Shown: positions 1 to 10,600 of the stretch, piece by piece
Layout: the number at the start of each line of letters is the position of its first letter
Numbering within the stretch: the stretch's first letter is position 1
Assembly (NCBI GenBank): GCA_903825945.1
Contig: CAIKCJ010000049.1
Coordinates: 1 to 64,000, forward strand
Direction: 5' to 3'
DNA: 64,000 nt
DNA from: an uncultured Actinomycetes bacterium
Lineage (GTDB): Bacteria > Actinomycetota > Actinomycetes > Nanopelagicales > Nanopelagicaceae
Position numbers and translations under genes: made by a program
The notes under the pieces: model-generated
Told to the model about the DNA's origin: nothing
The model's database searches: none
The model's input: only the letters and a program-made list of their open reading frames with translations

Positions 1-1
1 A

Positions 2-352
2 TATGCGGCCCTAGGACCTGCTCAACAAAATGCCATCGGCGATGGATACCAGAACTCACTTGATATTGTTGCCCAAACTCGCGGTTTTGCCGTTGGTTCT
101 GCAGCATTTGCTGCGCTTGCATACACAGGTGGATCAAAGAACGATTGGTTCCTGCCATCTAAAGATGAACTCGCTCAACTTTACGCACAGCAATCAATAG
201 TTGGAGGGTTCGTGGATTTCAGCTACTGGTCCTCGTCTGAGGCCAATGCGGACCCCGCGGACCTCGCGTGGGACCAGGCCTTCAACGTTGGCTTCCAGGG
301 CAACGTCCCTAAGGACCTCGCCCTCTACGTCCGGCCAGTGCGGGCTTTTTAG
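2..352 (+). CDS. 3' end of a DUF1566/Lcl-type C-type-lectin-fold protein (partial)
   Basis: The gene enters from the left edge; about 116 C-terminal codons are present and the stop is TAG at 350-352. The visible part has the DUF1566 (Lcl) pattern: DWFLPSKDEL near the middle, then YWSSSE, AWDQAF, and the terminal VRPVRAF. This family adopts a C-type-lectin-like fold used for ligand binding and is often secreted or surface-exposed. The last ~40 codons differ sharply from the rest: they are GC-rich and dominated by codons ending in C (GCC, GAC, CTC, TTC, GGC, GTC). This is the pattern of a retroelement-diversified variable region (separate entry). The N-terminus, signal peptide and any partners lie outside the window. 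Seen: frame, motifs and codon shift. Inferred: ligand-binding role and diversification. Confidence 0.75.
   Translation, partial: YAALGPAQQNAIGDGYQNSLDIVAQTRGFAVGSAAFAALAYTGGSKNDWFLPSKDELAQLYAQQSIVGGFVDFSYWSSSEANADPADLAWDQAFNVGFQGNVPKDLALYVRPVRAF
224..349 (+). other. Candidate diversity-generating retroelement variable region (VR)
   Basis: This is the 3'-terminal segment of the lectin-fold gene. Between GAG (239-241) and TAC (326-328), 20 of 27 codons at 242-322 end in C or T. The invariant-looking positions are TGG, CAG, AAG and GCG, and adenine is scarce at the variable-looking positions. A template made of AAC/AAT codons at those positions, mutagenised at adenine, would give this pattern. 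The adenine-poor end (CTCTACGTCC then GGCCAGTGCGGG) would suit the initiation-of-homology segment. Known for the family: retroelement target proteins have C-terminal lectin folds with AAC-derived variable codons. The reverse transcriptase and template repeat are not in this window. Confidence 0.55.
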
Positions 353-362
353 CCCTTCATCT

Positions 363-415
363 ATTTACCTATTCACCTATCTAAAAATTTATTTTTTGAT
401 GGTGAATGGGTAAAT
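363..415 (+). terminator. 15-bp inverted repeat just 3' of the lectin-fold gene
   Basis: The arm ATTTACCTATTCACC (363-377) pairs with GGTGAATGGGTAAAT (401-415), with one G-T pair. The 23-nt loop is AT-rich and can pair a little further (ATC 379-381 with GAT 398-400). The stem starts 11 nt after the stop codon. No T-run follows, so it is a poor intrinsic terminator. Stem-loops just downstream of the variable region are known recognition elements in diversity-generating retroelements, so that role is the alternative. Confidence 0.5.
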
Positions 416-435
416 AATTGGGACTTAAAATCCCC

Positions 436-478
436 CGGCTCTGCCTTCGAAGGTTCTAATCCGCGCGCCAAGCCACCA
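436..478 (+). repeat. Cassette-boundary direct repeat, copy R1 (tRNA-3'-end-like)
   Basis: This is identical to 2528-2570 at 42 of 43 positions, with a perfect 36-nt core (436-471) and one mismatch at 472. It contains GGTTCTAATCC, which resembles a T-arm, and ends CCACCA, which resembles a tRNA or tmRNA 3' end. Just upstream, 421-433 reads as a tRNA anticodon arm (loop CTTAAAA, anticodon position UAA). The T-stem does not pair and no 5' half is present, so this is not a functional tRNA. A leftover integration site at a tRNA-like 3' end is the best explanation. Confidence 0.7.
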
Positions 479-544
479 CATAGTTGATCTATATATCAAG
501 CGGGCCCCTCCTTGGTTGGACGCTTTTTACTGCATACTGATCGA

Positions 545-706
545 GTGAAAACAACTGCAAACGCCATTTACCTTGGCCTGATGATTCTTGCAATTATTGG
601 GGTTGACATACTTTTCTTTAGAAATCACACCATGGGACGCTTGGTCGCCAACGTTGGAATAGTTCTCCTGTTTACTGCTTTTTACTATCGGTTCCTTAAA
701 AACTAG
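545..706 (+). CDS. Small two-helix membrane protein, function unknown
   Basis: From GTG at 545 this reads as a 53-residue protein with two hydrophobic segments (about residues 6-21 and 32-47) separated by a short polar loop (FFRNHTMGR). A TTG at 512 would add 11 residues, but neither start has a convincing ribosome-binding site. GTG was chosen because the protein then begins just before the first helix. It lies 62 bp upstream of the DipZ-like gene on the same strand and inside the segment bounded by the 43-bp direct repeats, so it would travel with that cassette. I do not recognise a family. Small Phe-rich membrane proteins of this kind occur in actinobacteria. Confidence 0.5.
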   Translation: MKTTANAIYLGLMILAIIGVDILFFRNHTMGRLVANVGIVLLFTAFYYRFLKN

Positions 707-768
707 CGTAGGTCTGACCGTAGCAATTACCATGAAGAAAATGTAGGACAAGCGAGGGTAAAGTAAAC

Positions 769-2511
769 ATGATCGTTCTCTACTGCGTGGCATTCATCTC
801 TGGCCTTTTCACAATTCTTGCGCCCTGTATCTGGCCGTTGCTTCCGATCGTGCTCGCCGATGTCACGCAATCTAAATCAAAGCGTCGCCCACTTGGTATC
901 ACCGCCGGTGTCGCGCTCTCCTTCGCCTTCTTCACCCTCGCAATCTCCGCTCTGGAGAGTTCGATCGGTTTTAGTCCTAACGTGCTTCGTAAGCTGGCAG
1001 TTGTAGTTCTCCTCGTAATCGGATTTTCGATGGTCGTCCCTGCGCTCTCTCGCCGAATGGAATCTTCCATCTCCCGGCTCGCTGGCCGCTTTGGTGGCAT
1101 GGGCCGCAATCAGCGCAGCGATTTTAGCGGGGGATTTATCACCGGTTTAGCTCTCGGTGTGGTTTGGACTCCATGCAGTGGACCGATCTTGGCTTCGGTT
1201 GCAACCTTGGCGGCCACCAATAAAGTTTCACTGCAAGTGATTTTTGTGACGCTCATCTATGTCGCAGGAGTATCAATCCCGCTCTTCGGCTTTGCGGTCG
1301 GTGGTCAGAAGCTACTTGCGAAGTCTCGCCGCCTCTCTAAGCACACGGCCAGAATTCAAATAGCCTCCGGAGTTGTCATGATCTTGACTGCCGTTGCGAT
1401 CTACACCAACTACGACAAGACCATCGAGACAAAACTCCTCAATTCCATCCCTTCATATTCCAGCGCCCTGACCAAGATTGAAAGTGGCTCGGGCGTGGCC
1501 AAAGCGCTTGCCAAACTTAAGGGAACGAAAGAGATTCCCGGATCAATCACGGGAGATCAGTCAGGTCTATTTAATGCCAACTCCACAGCTCCGGAGTTCA
1601 AGGGTATTACCCAGTGGCTTAATGCGACCGGTGCCCAGACGCTAGCCTCCCTTAAAGGTAAGGTCGTGCTGATTGATTTTTGGACCTACAGTTGTATCAA
1701 CTGCATCCGCACTCTGCCGCACGTGATTGCTTGGTACAACAAGTATCACTCCTCTGGCTTTGAAGTTATTGGAGTGAGCACGCCAGAGTTCGCATTCGAG
1801 AAACAGGCGAGCAATGTCACTAATGCTATCAAGCAATTTAAGATCCCATACCCAGTCGCACTCGATAATAATTACGACACCTGGAACGCCTATAACAATC
1901 AATACTGGCCGGCTGAGTATTTGATCGATGCTAACGGGCAGATCCGCCGTACCGAATTTGGCGAAGGAAATTATCCAGAGAGTGAACAAGCGATCCGCAC
2001 TTTGCTAGCAAACGCTGGCCATACGGTGACTGTTGCTCCAACTGATCTTCCAGATACAACCCCACAGACTCAACTCACCCCGGAGACCTATTTCGGAAGT
2101 AACCGATCACAATTTGGCTATCCGACTCCCAACTATCCAAACGGCACATTCACAATCCCAGTGCAAAAAAGCGTCCCGCTTGATCAATTCGCTCTGGGTG
2201 GAAAGTGGTTGATCCAACCGGATTTCATCCAATCTAGTGCTGGGTCCACCGTGAGCGAACATTTTGATGCAAGTAAAGTCTTTATGATTCTCAATCCCGG
2301 CAAGAGTAGATCGGGTCGGGTCACGGTCACTTACAACGGCAAGCCTCTGATCGGAGCCCTGGCGGGAAGTGATCTCATTAATGGTGTGATTACCGTTAAT
2401 TCAGATCGTCTCTATAACATCTTCGATAGTGGGGCTGCGATGAGCGACGGAACGTTGCAATTCACCTTCCAAGACCACGGAATTCAGGCCTTCACGTTCA
2501 CCTTTGGCTAG
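769..2511 (+). CDS. dipZ: DipZ-like CcdA-thioredoxin fusion protein
   Basis: This 580-residue membrane protein probably moves reducing equivalents across the membrane to thiols outside the cytoplasm. The N-terminal ~220 residues form a CcdA/DsbD-type membrane domain with both family cysteines (LAPCIWPLLP and VWTPCSGPI). Residues ~285-420 are a TlpA-like thioredoxin domain with the redox motif SCINC and an extracytoplasmic LIDFWTYS strand. The final ~120 residues are the beta-rich domain typical of DipZ proteins. The order matches mycobacterial DipZ, which is somewhat longer. ATG is preceded by a purine-rich stretch (GCGAGGGTAAAG). The gene stands alone with one small membrane ORF between direct repeats R1 and R2, so it looks like a mobile or exchangeable cassette. 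Known roles in the family are cytochrome c maturation support or oxidative protection; which applies here is open. Confidence 0.85.
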   Translation: MIVLYCVAFISGLFTILAPCIWPLLPIVLADVTQSKSKRRPLGITAGVALSFAFFTLAISALESSIGFSPNVLRKLAVVVLLVIGFSMVVPALSRRMESSISRLAGRFGGMGRNQRSDFSGGFITGLALGVVWTPCSGPILASVATLAATNKVSLQVIFVTLIYVAGVSIPLFGFAVGGQKLLAKSRRLSKHTARIQIASGVVMILTAVAIYTNYDKTIETKLLNSIPSYSSALTKIESGSGVAKALAKLKGTKEIPGSITGDQSGLFNANSTAPEFKGITQWLNATGAQTLASLKGKVVLIDFWTYSCINCIRTLPHVIAWYNKYHSSGFEVIGVSTPEFAFEKQASNVTNAIKQFKIPYPVALDNNYDTWNAYNNQYWPAEYLIDANGQIRRTEFGEGNYPESEQAIRTLLANAGHTVTVAPTDLPDTTPQTQLTPETYFGSNRSQFGYPTPNYPNGTFTIPVQKSVPLDQFALGGKWLIQPDFIQSSAGSTVSEHFDASKVFMILNPGKSRSGRVTVTYNGKPLIGALAGSDLINGVITVNSDRLYNIFDSGAAMSDGTLQFTFQDHGIQAFTFTFG

Positions 2512-2527
2512 AGGGCTGCAAATTCCA

Positions 2528-2570
2528 CGGCTCTGCCTTCGAAGGTTCTAATCCGCGCGCCAATCCACCA
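2528..2570 (+). repeat. Cassette-boundary direct repeat, copy R2
   Basis: This is the second copy of the 43-bp repeat (42 of 43 identical to 436-478), beginning 16 nt after the DipZ-like stop. Upstream, 2513-2525 reads GGGCTGCAAATTC, similar to an anticodon arm with GCA, but the stem pairs poorly. It continues into ATCCACCAGTATTA (2563-2576), which is nearly repeated at 4905-4918 beyond katG. Confidence 0.75.
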
Positions 2571-2580
2571 GTATTAAAAA

Positions 2581-2614
2581 AGCCACCCAGTGACTACACC
2601 GGGTGGCTTTCTCT
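2581..2614. terminator. Bidirectional intrinsic terminator between dipZ and katG
   Basis: AGCCACCC (2581-2588) pairs with GGGTGGCT (2601-2608) around a 12-nt loop. TTTCTCTT follows on the plus strand, and the minus strand has a run of Ts from 2575-2580. It serves the convergent dipZ-like and katG genes. Confidence 0.8.
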
Positions 2615-2624
2615 TAGATAGTTC

Positions 2625-4823
<2,199 letters not shown>

Positions 4824-4874
4824 CTAATCTAACTAATTAAACGAATATAGTGAGAAGAATAGCCAAATAAGGCA

Positions 4875-4918
4875 GAGGGCTGCACGGCGAAGGAATGAGG
4901 GCAGATCAACCAGTATTA
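4875..4918 (+). repeat. Degenerate cassette-boundary repeat R3
   Basis: Blocks of R2 recur here in the same order: GAGGGCTGCA (4875-4884, identical to 2511-2520), CGGC and GAAGG (4885-4893), then ATCAACCAGTATTA (4905-4918, 13 of 14 identical to 2563-2576). The middle is deleted. The last block overlaps the 3' end of ppc. Together with R2 it brackets katG. Confidence 0.45.
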
Positions 4919-7527
4919 CGAAGTCCCGCCGCCACACCATTAATTGTGAGCAACAAAGCTCGACGAATCGTTGGGTCAGAATCCCCAGCGCGGACTCGCT
5001 CTAGGAGTGAAACCTGCAAGAGGTGCAGCGGTGCAAGGTATGCATCGCGGATGCCCAATGTGCGCGAAAGTATTGGTTGGTCGCTCAAGATGTCTGTCTT
5101 CTTGGTGAGAAGCAAAATCTCCTCCTTCGTGAGCGCAAATTCCGCTTCAATCTGATCCAAGAAGTGGTGGAGAGATGAATCGGCAAGCTTGGTGACATAT
5201 TTGCGTGCCATTCCGAGGTCCGTCTTGGCCATGGTCATCTCGACATTGGAGATAAAGGTGCGGAAGAAATGCCATTCCGAGAGCATCTGCTCGAGTGAGC
5301 CACTCTTGCCAGCTTCGCGCGCAGCTTTGAGCCCTGAACCAACTCCGAACCAGCCCGGAACGATCTGTCGGGATTGTGTCCATCCAAATACCCATGGAAT
5401 CGCGCGCAGACTACCTAGCCCACCAGAAGCATCGGGGCGGCGAGATGGACGAGAACCCAAGAACATATCGCCTAGCTGTTCGACCGGAGTTGAGGCATAG
5501 AAATATGCAGGCAGATCCGGGTGATCAATAAGTGTGCGATATGCAGCAAAAGAGTTGTCGCTCACGAGATCCATGCATGCCGACCATGCCTCGAGATCTG
5601 CAGGGGATTGACGTGGTGCTCGATTCAGAACAGTCGCTTCTAAAGCGGCTGCAAGTGTGAGTTCAACATTCTCGCGCGCTAACGCAGGCAGCGCGTACTT
5701 ATCACTGATGACTTCACCTTGCTCTGTCATCTTCACTTGGCCATCAATTGATCCCCAAGGAAGTGCAATAAGGGCATCGTAGGTTGGTCCGCCACCGCGA
5801 CCAACAGAACCACCGCGACCATGGAACAAACGAAGTTTCACGCCGTGCTTGATTGCGATGTCACGGAGTTTGCGTTGAGCCTTATGAATTTCCCATTGAG
5901 ATGTCGCAATACCGGCATCTTTATTGGAGTCAGAATAACCAAGCATCACTTCTTGAATATCACCACGAGATCGTACGAGCTCGCGATATTCCGGAGTACT
6001 TAATAGTGAATCAAGGATGAGATCAGCCCCACGTAATTCTGCGACAGTCTCCAAAAGCGGAGCGAATCCGATCTTGGAAGAGTTACCTTGAATGAGACCG
6101 GTGTGCTTAGCAAGTTCAACTGCTGCTAAAACATCGAGGTGAGACTTGGTCATTGAAATGATGTAAGTCTCGATGACTTCTGGTCCAAATTTTTCGATGA
6201 GTTCATTGATGGCGCTAAATGTTGCCAACGTTGCGCTCGCTTGATTATCGAGTGCGTCAGGATTCTTTGCTAGTTCCGCGAGGGCATGGTGATGAGCATC
6301 GGAGTGCTCACGTACATCCATAGTTGCATGGGTAAGTCCAACGCTCGAAACGGCACGGATGGTGCGCTCTAGGAGTCCGTGAGCGATGAGCTCGCCCTTG
6401 TGGGACATGAGTGATTCATGCATGAGCATCAGATCGGCAATGATTTCTGCTGTGTTGTCATAATCGCGACCGGGCACGTGTTCAGCGCCTGCTGCATGAC
6501 GACGCTGAGTCAAAATCAAGCGATGTCGAATAGCGGTTGCTTTCATGCGGTAAGGCTCTTCGACATTGAGGCGTTTGAAACGATCTTCAATCTCGGGAAT
6601 CATCTCTAGATCGCGTGCGACAGATGCTTCAAGCTCTGGCGATGCGCCAGCGATACGAGTAGAGACTGAAAGCGCTTTTCGGAGTTCGTCCAAGCAGGCA
6701 ACCATCCCGCGAATGAAGTGGCCAATCTGCAAAGTGATCGCCTGGCGCGTGATATCTGCGGTGATGTTTGGATTGCCATCACGGTCACCACCAATCCACG
6801 TTCCAAATGAGAGTGGGCGAGATGTGGGAGAAATGGTGACTCCCACACGTGTGAGTTCGCGGGCAAAGTTATCGAGAACATTCGGGATAGTCATAGAGAA
6901 GAGATCATCAAGGTAATACAGCGCATTGACCGCTTCATCTAGTGGTTCAGGTCGACCTAAACGCAACTCATCTGTCTGCCACAGAAGGTCCACTGCTTCA
7001 GCTAAGCGTCGTTCGCGAGTGGCATCTTTTCTATCATCAAGAAGATCAGCAATCGTGCCAAGTTTTGACAGTACTGAACGTCGAGCAGCTTCAGTCGGGT
7101 GAGCCGTGAACACTGGTCGAACAGAGAATTCATTCATCCACTCTTGAAGATCGGCTTGCGTAAAGTCGCCATGGTTCTTTTGAGCTTCAATAATTCGATC
7201 CACTGCGCGTGAAATCCATGAACCGCTGAGTTCGCGCTCTTCTTCTAATACTCGAGCACGGTGTACTTGCTCAGCAACGTTTGCCAGATAGAAATATGTA
7301 CTAAATGCGCGAACTAGTTGGACGCTATCTTCAACGGAAAGGTTGGCGAGAATATCTTCGCCCCCGCCTTCGCGGACTGCCTTGCGTACATTTTCTACAA
7401 GTGCGAGTAGCTCAGCACCTTCTTGGCGAACCAAGCTCTGTCCAAGAAGTTCACCGAGTACGCGTACATCGCTACGCAGTTCTTGGTCATCTCGAGCCAA
7501 CTGGGCGCTAGAACCTGAAGTCGTCAT
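4906..7527 (-). CDS. ppc: Phosphoenolpyruvate carboxylase
   Basis: This 873-residue anaplerotic enzyme makes oxaloacetate from phosphoenolpyruvate and bicarbonate. Signatures seen in order: FTAHPTEAARR with catalytic His143, GYSDSNKDAGIATSQW with the substrate Lys, FHGRGGSVGRGGGPTY (the mobile glycine-rich loop), FGWTQSRQ, and the C-terminal RNTG that closes the active site. Length is slightly below the ~900-930 typical of the family, mainly at the N-terminus. The ATG lies behind GAGGTGGCAGG. The gene is transcribed divergently from mfd across a 128-bp gap. Its last codons overlap repeat R3, so the 3' end of ppc may have been the site where the katG/dipZ cassettes entered. Confidence 0.97.
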   Translation of the reverse strand: MTTSGSSAQLARDDQELRSDVRVLGELLGQSLVRQEGAELLALVENVRKAVREGGGEDILANLSVEDSVQLVRAFSTYFYLANVAEQVHRARVLEEERELSGSWISRAVDRIIEAQKNHGDFTQADLQEWMNEFSVRPVFTAHPTEAARRSVLSKLGTIADLLDDRKDATRERRLAEAVDLLWQTDELRLGRPEPLDEAVNALYYLDDLFSMTIPNVLDNFARELTRVGVTISPTSRPLSFGTWIGGDRDGNPNITADITRQAITLQIGHFIRGMVACLDELRKALSVSTRIAGASPELEASVARDLEMIPEIEDRFKRLNVEEPYRMKATAIRHRLILTQRRHAAGAEHVPGRDYDNTAEIIADLMLMHESLMSHKGELIAHGLLERTIRAVSSVGLTHATMDVREHSDAHHHALAELAKNPDALDNQASATLATFSAINELIEKFGPEVIETYIISMTKSHLDVLAAVELAKHTGLIQGNSSKIGFAPLLETVAELRGADLILDSLLSTPEYRELVRSRGDIQEVMLGYSDSNKDAGIATSQWEIHKAQRKLRDIAIKHGVKLRLFHGRGGSVGRGGGPTYDALIALPWGSIDGQVKMTEQGEVISDKYALPALARENVELTLAAALEATVLNRAPRQSPADLEAWSACMDLVSDNSFAAYRTLIDHPDLPAYFYASTPVEQLGDMFLGSRPSRRPDASGGLGSLRAIPWVFGWTQSRQIVPGWFGVGSGLKAAREAGKSGSLEQMLSEWHFFRTFISNVEMTMAKTDLGMARKYVTKLADSSLHHFLDQIEAEFALTKEEILLLTKKTDILSDQPILSRTLGIRDAYLAPLHLLQVSLLERVRAGDSDPTIRRALLLTINGVAAGLRNTG

Positions 7528-7583
7528 GGGCTAATCCTGCCACCTCTTCGAGGGCCTTTTACGCGTTAGAATTGCATCCATCA

Positions 7584-7608
7584 CCCCCGCCCATTTTGGG
7601 AACGGGGG
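7584..7608 (+). promoter_or_regulatory. GC-rich stem-loop in the mfd leader
   Basis: CCCCCG (7584-7589) pairs with CGGGGG (7603-7608), and inside it CCC (7590-7592) pairs with GGG (7598-7600) around ATTTT. It lies 48 bp before the mfd start in the ppc-mfd divergent gap. No T-run follows, so it is not a standard terminator; an RNA leader structure or binding site is possible. Confidence 0.4.
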
Positions 7609-7655
7609 CTTAGGTCGTTATATGACCACGTACATAGTGAGGAGGTAGTCGTCTG

Positions 7656-10600
7656 ATGAGCAGATTAATTGATGCTTTCTCAAACATTGAGATAGATCAG
7701 AGCACTGAGCACTGCCAAGCCCCCACTTTTGTTACCGGGATGTTTCTGGCCAAGAGAGCGCTGCACACGCCACTCCTGATCGTCACTTCTTCTTCACGAA
7801 AAGCATCAGAAATCAAAGATGAGTTGGTGACATACCATGGCGACGATGCAGCCGTTGAGTTCCCGCCATGGGAGACCTTGCCTCATGAGAAGTTGAGCCC
7901 GAAGAGCGACACGGTGGCCGCTCGTGCCAAGGTCCTAACCGGAATTGCAGATCGGTCAATTGTTATTACGTCGGTGCGCGCACTTATTCAGCCGATCTCG
8001 CAGCAGATTGCACACTTTCAAGCGATTGAGTTAGAGCTTGGTCTTGAAATTTCCATGGATAAGTTGCTTACGACCCTCACACTGCTTGGCTATAACCGAA
8101 CCGATCTCGTTGAGAAACGTGGTGATTACGCAGTACGCGGCGGAATTGTTGATCTCTTTCTTCCTGATCAAGACCACCCATTCCGTATTGATTTCTTCGG
8201 AGATGAGATTGAAGAATTGGCTTGGTTCACTGTTGCAGATCAGCGCACCTATGCGCCGGTGGTTGGAGCAATAGCCATCTATCCATGTCGCGAACTCCTC
8301 ATTACTGAAAAGGTCAGGAATAAAGCACGTCATCTGGCAGTTCGATATCCTCAGGTAGCCGAGATGGCTGCCAAGATCTCTGAAGGAATCTATGTCGATG
8401 GCATGGAATCCCTTATGGGGTTGCTCGAGGATGACCTCACCTCGTTGATTGACTTGCTTCCAAAGAATTTCGAAGTAGTGCTGATTGATGAGCAGCGCAT
8501 TGCTTCACGTGGCCTGGACCTTATAAACACAAATAAAGAATTTCTTACAGCATCGTGGTCAAGTGCCGCCATGGGTGGGGAAGCGCCGATCGATCTCTCG
8601 ATGGCCCTAGAGGCCGGGGGCTATTACAGCTTGCCAGCCTTGCGAGATAAGGCGCTTACATGGAGTTCAATCGACCCCTACGCCAGCGGAGTTGATTCAC
8701 ATCAGAGCACAGAAATCTTTGGCGCCGTACCGGAGTATCGAGGCAAGCTCGATCTTTTATCGTCAGATATTGGCAAATGGATAAACGAGGGGTATCTCGT
8801 TATTTTCACGGCTGCCGGCAAAGGCATTGTGGAGCGATTCGCAAAACTCTTTCAAGCCGCTGATCTGCCTGTTCGACTACTTAAGAACGTCTCATCAAAC
8901 CTAACCCGAGATGCCGTTTACGTATTGGCCACCCCTATCGAGCATGGCTTTGTCTGTGATGAATTTAAGGCAATTCTTATTACAGAGAAAGATGTCTCTG
9001 GTGTTCGATCATCTAATAAAGATCAGGTGCGAATGCCATCGCGTCGCAAGAAGGCCATTGATCCTCTCGAACTAAAGCCAGGCGATTATGTTGTGCATGA
9101 GCAGCATGGTGTAGGTAAATATGTTGAGTTAGTACAGCGAACTGTTGCTGGCGTCGCTCGCGAATATCTTGTTATCGAATACGCGGCGTCAAAGCGAGGA
9201 CAATCTGGTGATCGACTTTTTGTTCCTACTGACACTCTTGAACAAGTCACTCGTTATGTTGGTGGTGAAGCACCAGCAGTTCATCGAATTGGTGGTGCCG
9301 ATTGGCAAAATGCCAAGAAGCGAGCACGCAAAGCAGTCAAACAAATTGCAGGAGAACTAATCCAACTGTATGCAGCGAGAATGAGTGCGCCAGGTTTTGC
9401 CTTCTCGCAAGACACTCCATGGCAGCGGGAGTTAGAAGCGGCATTTAGATATGTCGAAACTATCGATCAGCAATCTACGATCGATGAGGTCAAGCGCGAT
9501 ATGGAGCGCTCATATCCAATGGATCGCGTGATCTGTGGCGATGTTGGATATGGCAAGACAGAGATTGCGATTCGCGCGGCCTTTAAAGCAGTTCAAGATG
9601 CAAAACAGGTAGCTGTTCTTGTTCCAACGACGCTTCTGGTCCAGCAACACTTCAAGACTTTCGAAGACCGCTATGCCGGATTTCCGGTTCGATTAGCAGG
9701 GCTTTCACGATTTAGTACAGCTAAAGAGTCGAAAGAGATTCTTGAAGGCTTAGCTAATGGTTCGATTGACGTAGTTATCGGTACCCACAGATTGCTATCC
9801 AAAGATGTGAATTTCAAGGACTTGGGCCTCGTAATTGTGGACGAAGAGCAGCGCTTTGGTGTCGAGCATAAAGAAGAGCTGAAAAAGACTCGCACAAATG
9901 TCGATGTGCTCTCTATGTCGGCCACGCCTATTCCACGCACGTTAGAGATGGCTATTACCGGCATTCGCGAAATGTCTAACATCACAACACCGCCGGAAGA
10001 ACGCCACCCAGTTCTTACCTACGTCGGTCCATACGATGAGAAGCAGGTAACCGCTGCGATTCACCGAGAATTGCTCCGTGATGGTCAGATATTTTTCATT
10101 CACAACAGAGTCGAGAGCATCGACAAAGTCGTTATTAGACTTAAAGAACTTGTCCCAGAAGCGCGCATTCGAGTTGCTCATGGCCAAATGGGTGAGCGCG
10201 AACTCGAAGATGTCATCTTAGGTTTCTGGGAGAGAGAATTCGATATCCTGGTCTGTACAACAATTATCGAATCAGGAATTGATATTCCAAATGCTAATAC
10301 GTTGATCGTTGATCGCTCTGAGAATTTCGGACTCTCGCAATTGCATCAGCTACGCGGCCGAGTTGGACGTGCACGCGAACGCGCTTATGCATATTTCCTC
10401 TACTCACCCGATAAGCCGCTCACCGAAGTTGCGCATGATCGCCTCACGACGATTGCAACCAACACCGACCTTGGTTCCGGTATGCAAGTTGCACTCAAGG
10501 ATCTTGAAATCCGTGGAGCCGGAAATCTTCTTGGCGGCGAGCAGTCTGGGCATATTGCTGAAGTCGGCTTTGATTTGTATATGCGCATGGTTGGAGAAGC

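Noticed and set aside
201-413. 70-codon plus-strand ORF with Arg/Ser/Thr-rich product
   Set aside because: It is the out-of-frame shadow of the GC-rich lectin-fold gene end; the true frame carries the DUF1566 motifs.
421-478. A functional tRNA-Leu (UAA) at R1 or tRNA-Cys (GCA) at R2
   Set aside because: Anticodon-loop-like and 3'-end-like pieces are present, but the T-stem does not pair, spacing to CCA is wrong, and no 5' half exists in the flanking sequence.
780-1109. Minus-strand ORFs opposite dipZ, and similar long antisense frames across katG, ppc, mfd and others
   Set aside because: They lack recognisable motifs and start signals and lie wholly opposite strongly supported genes.
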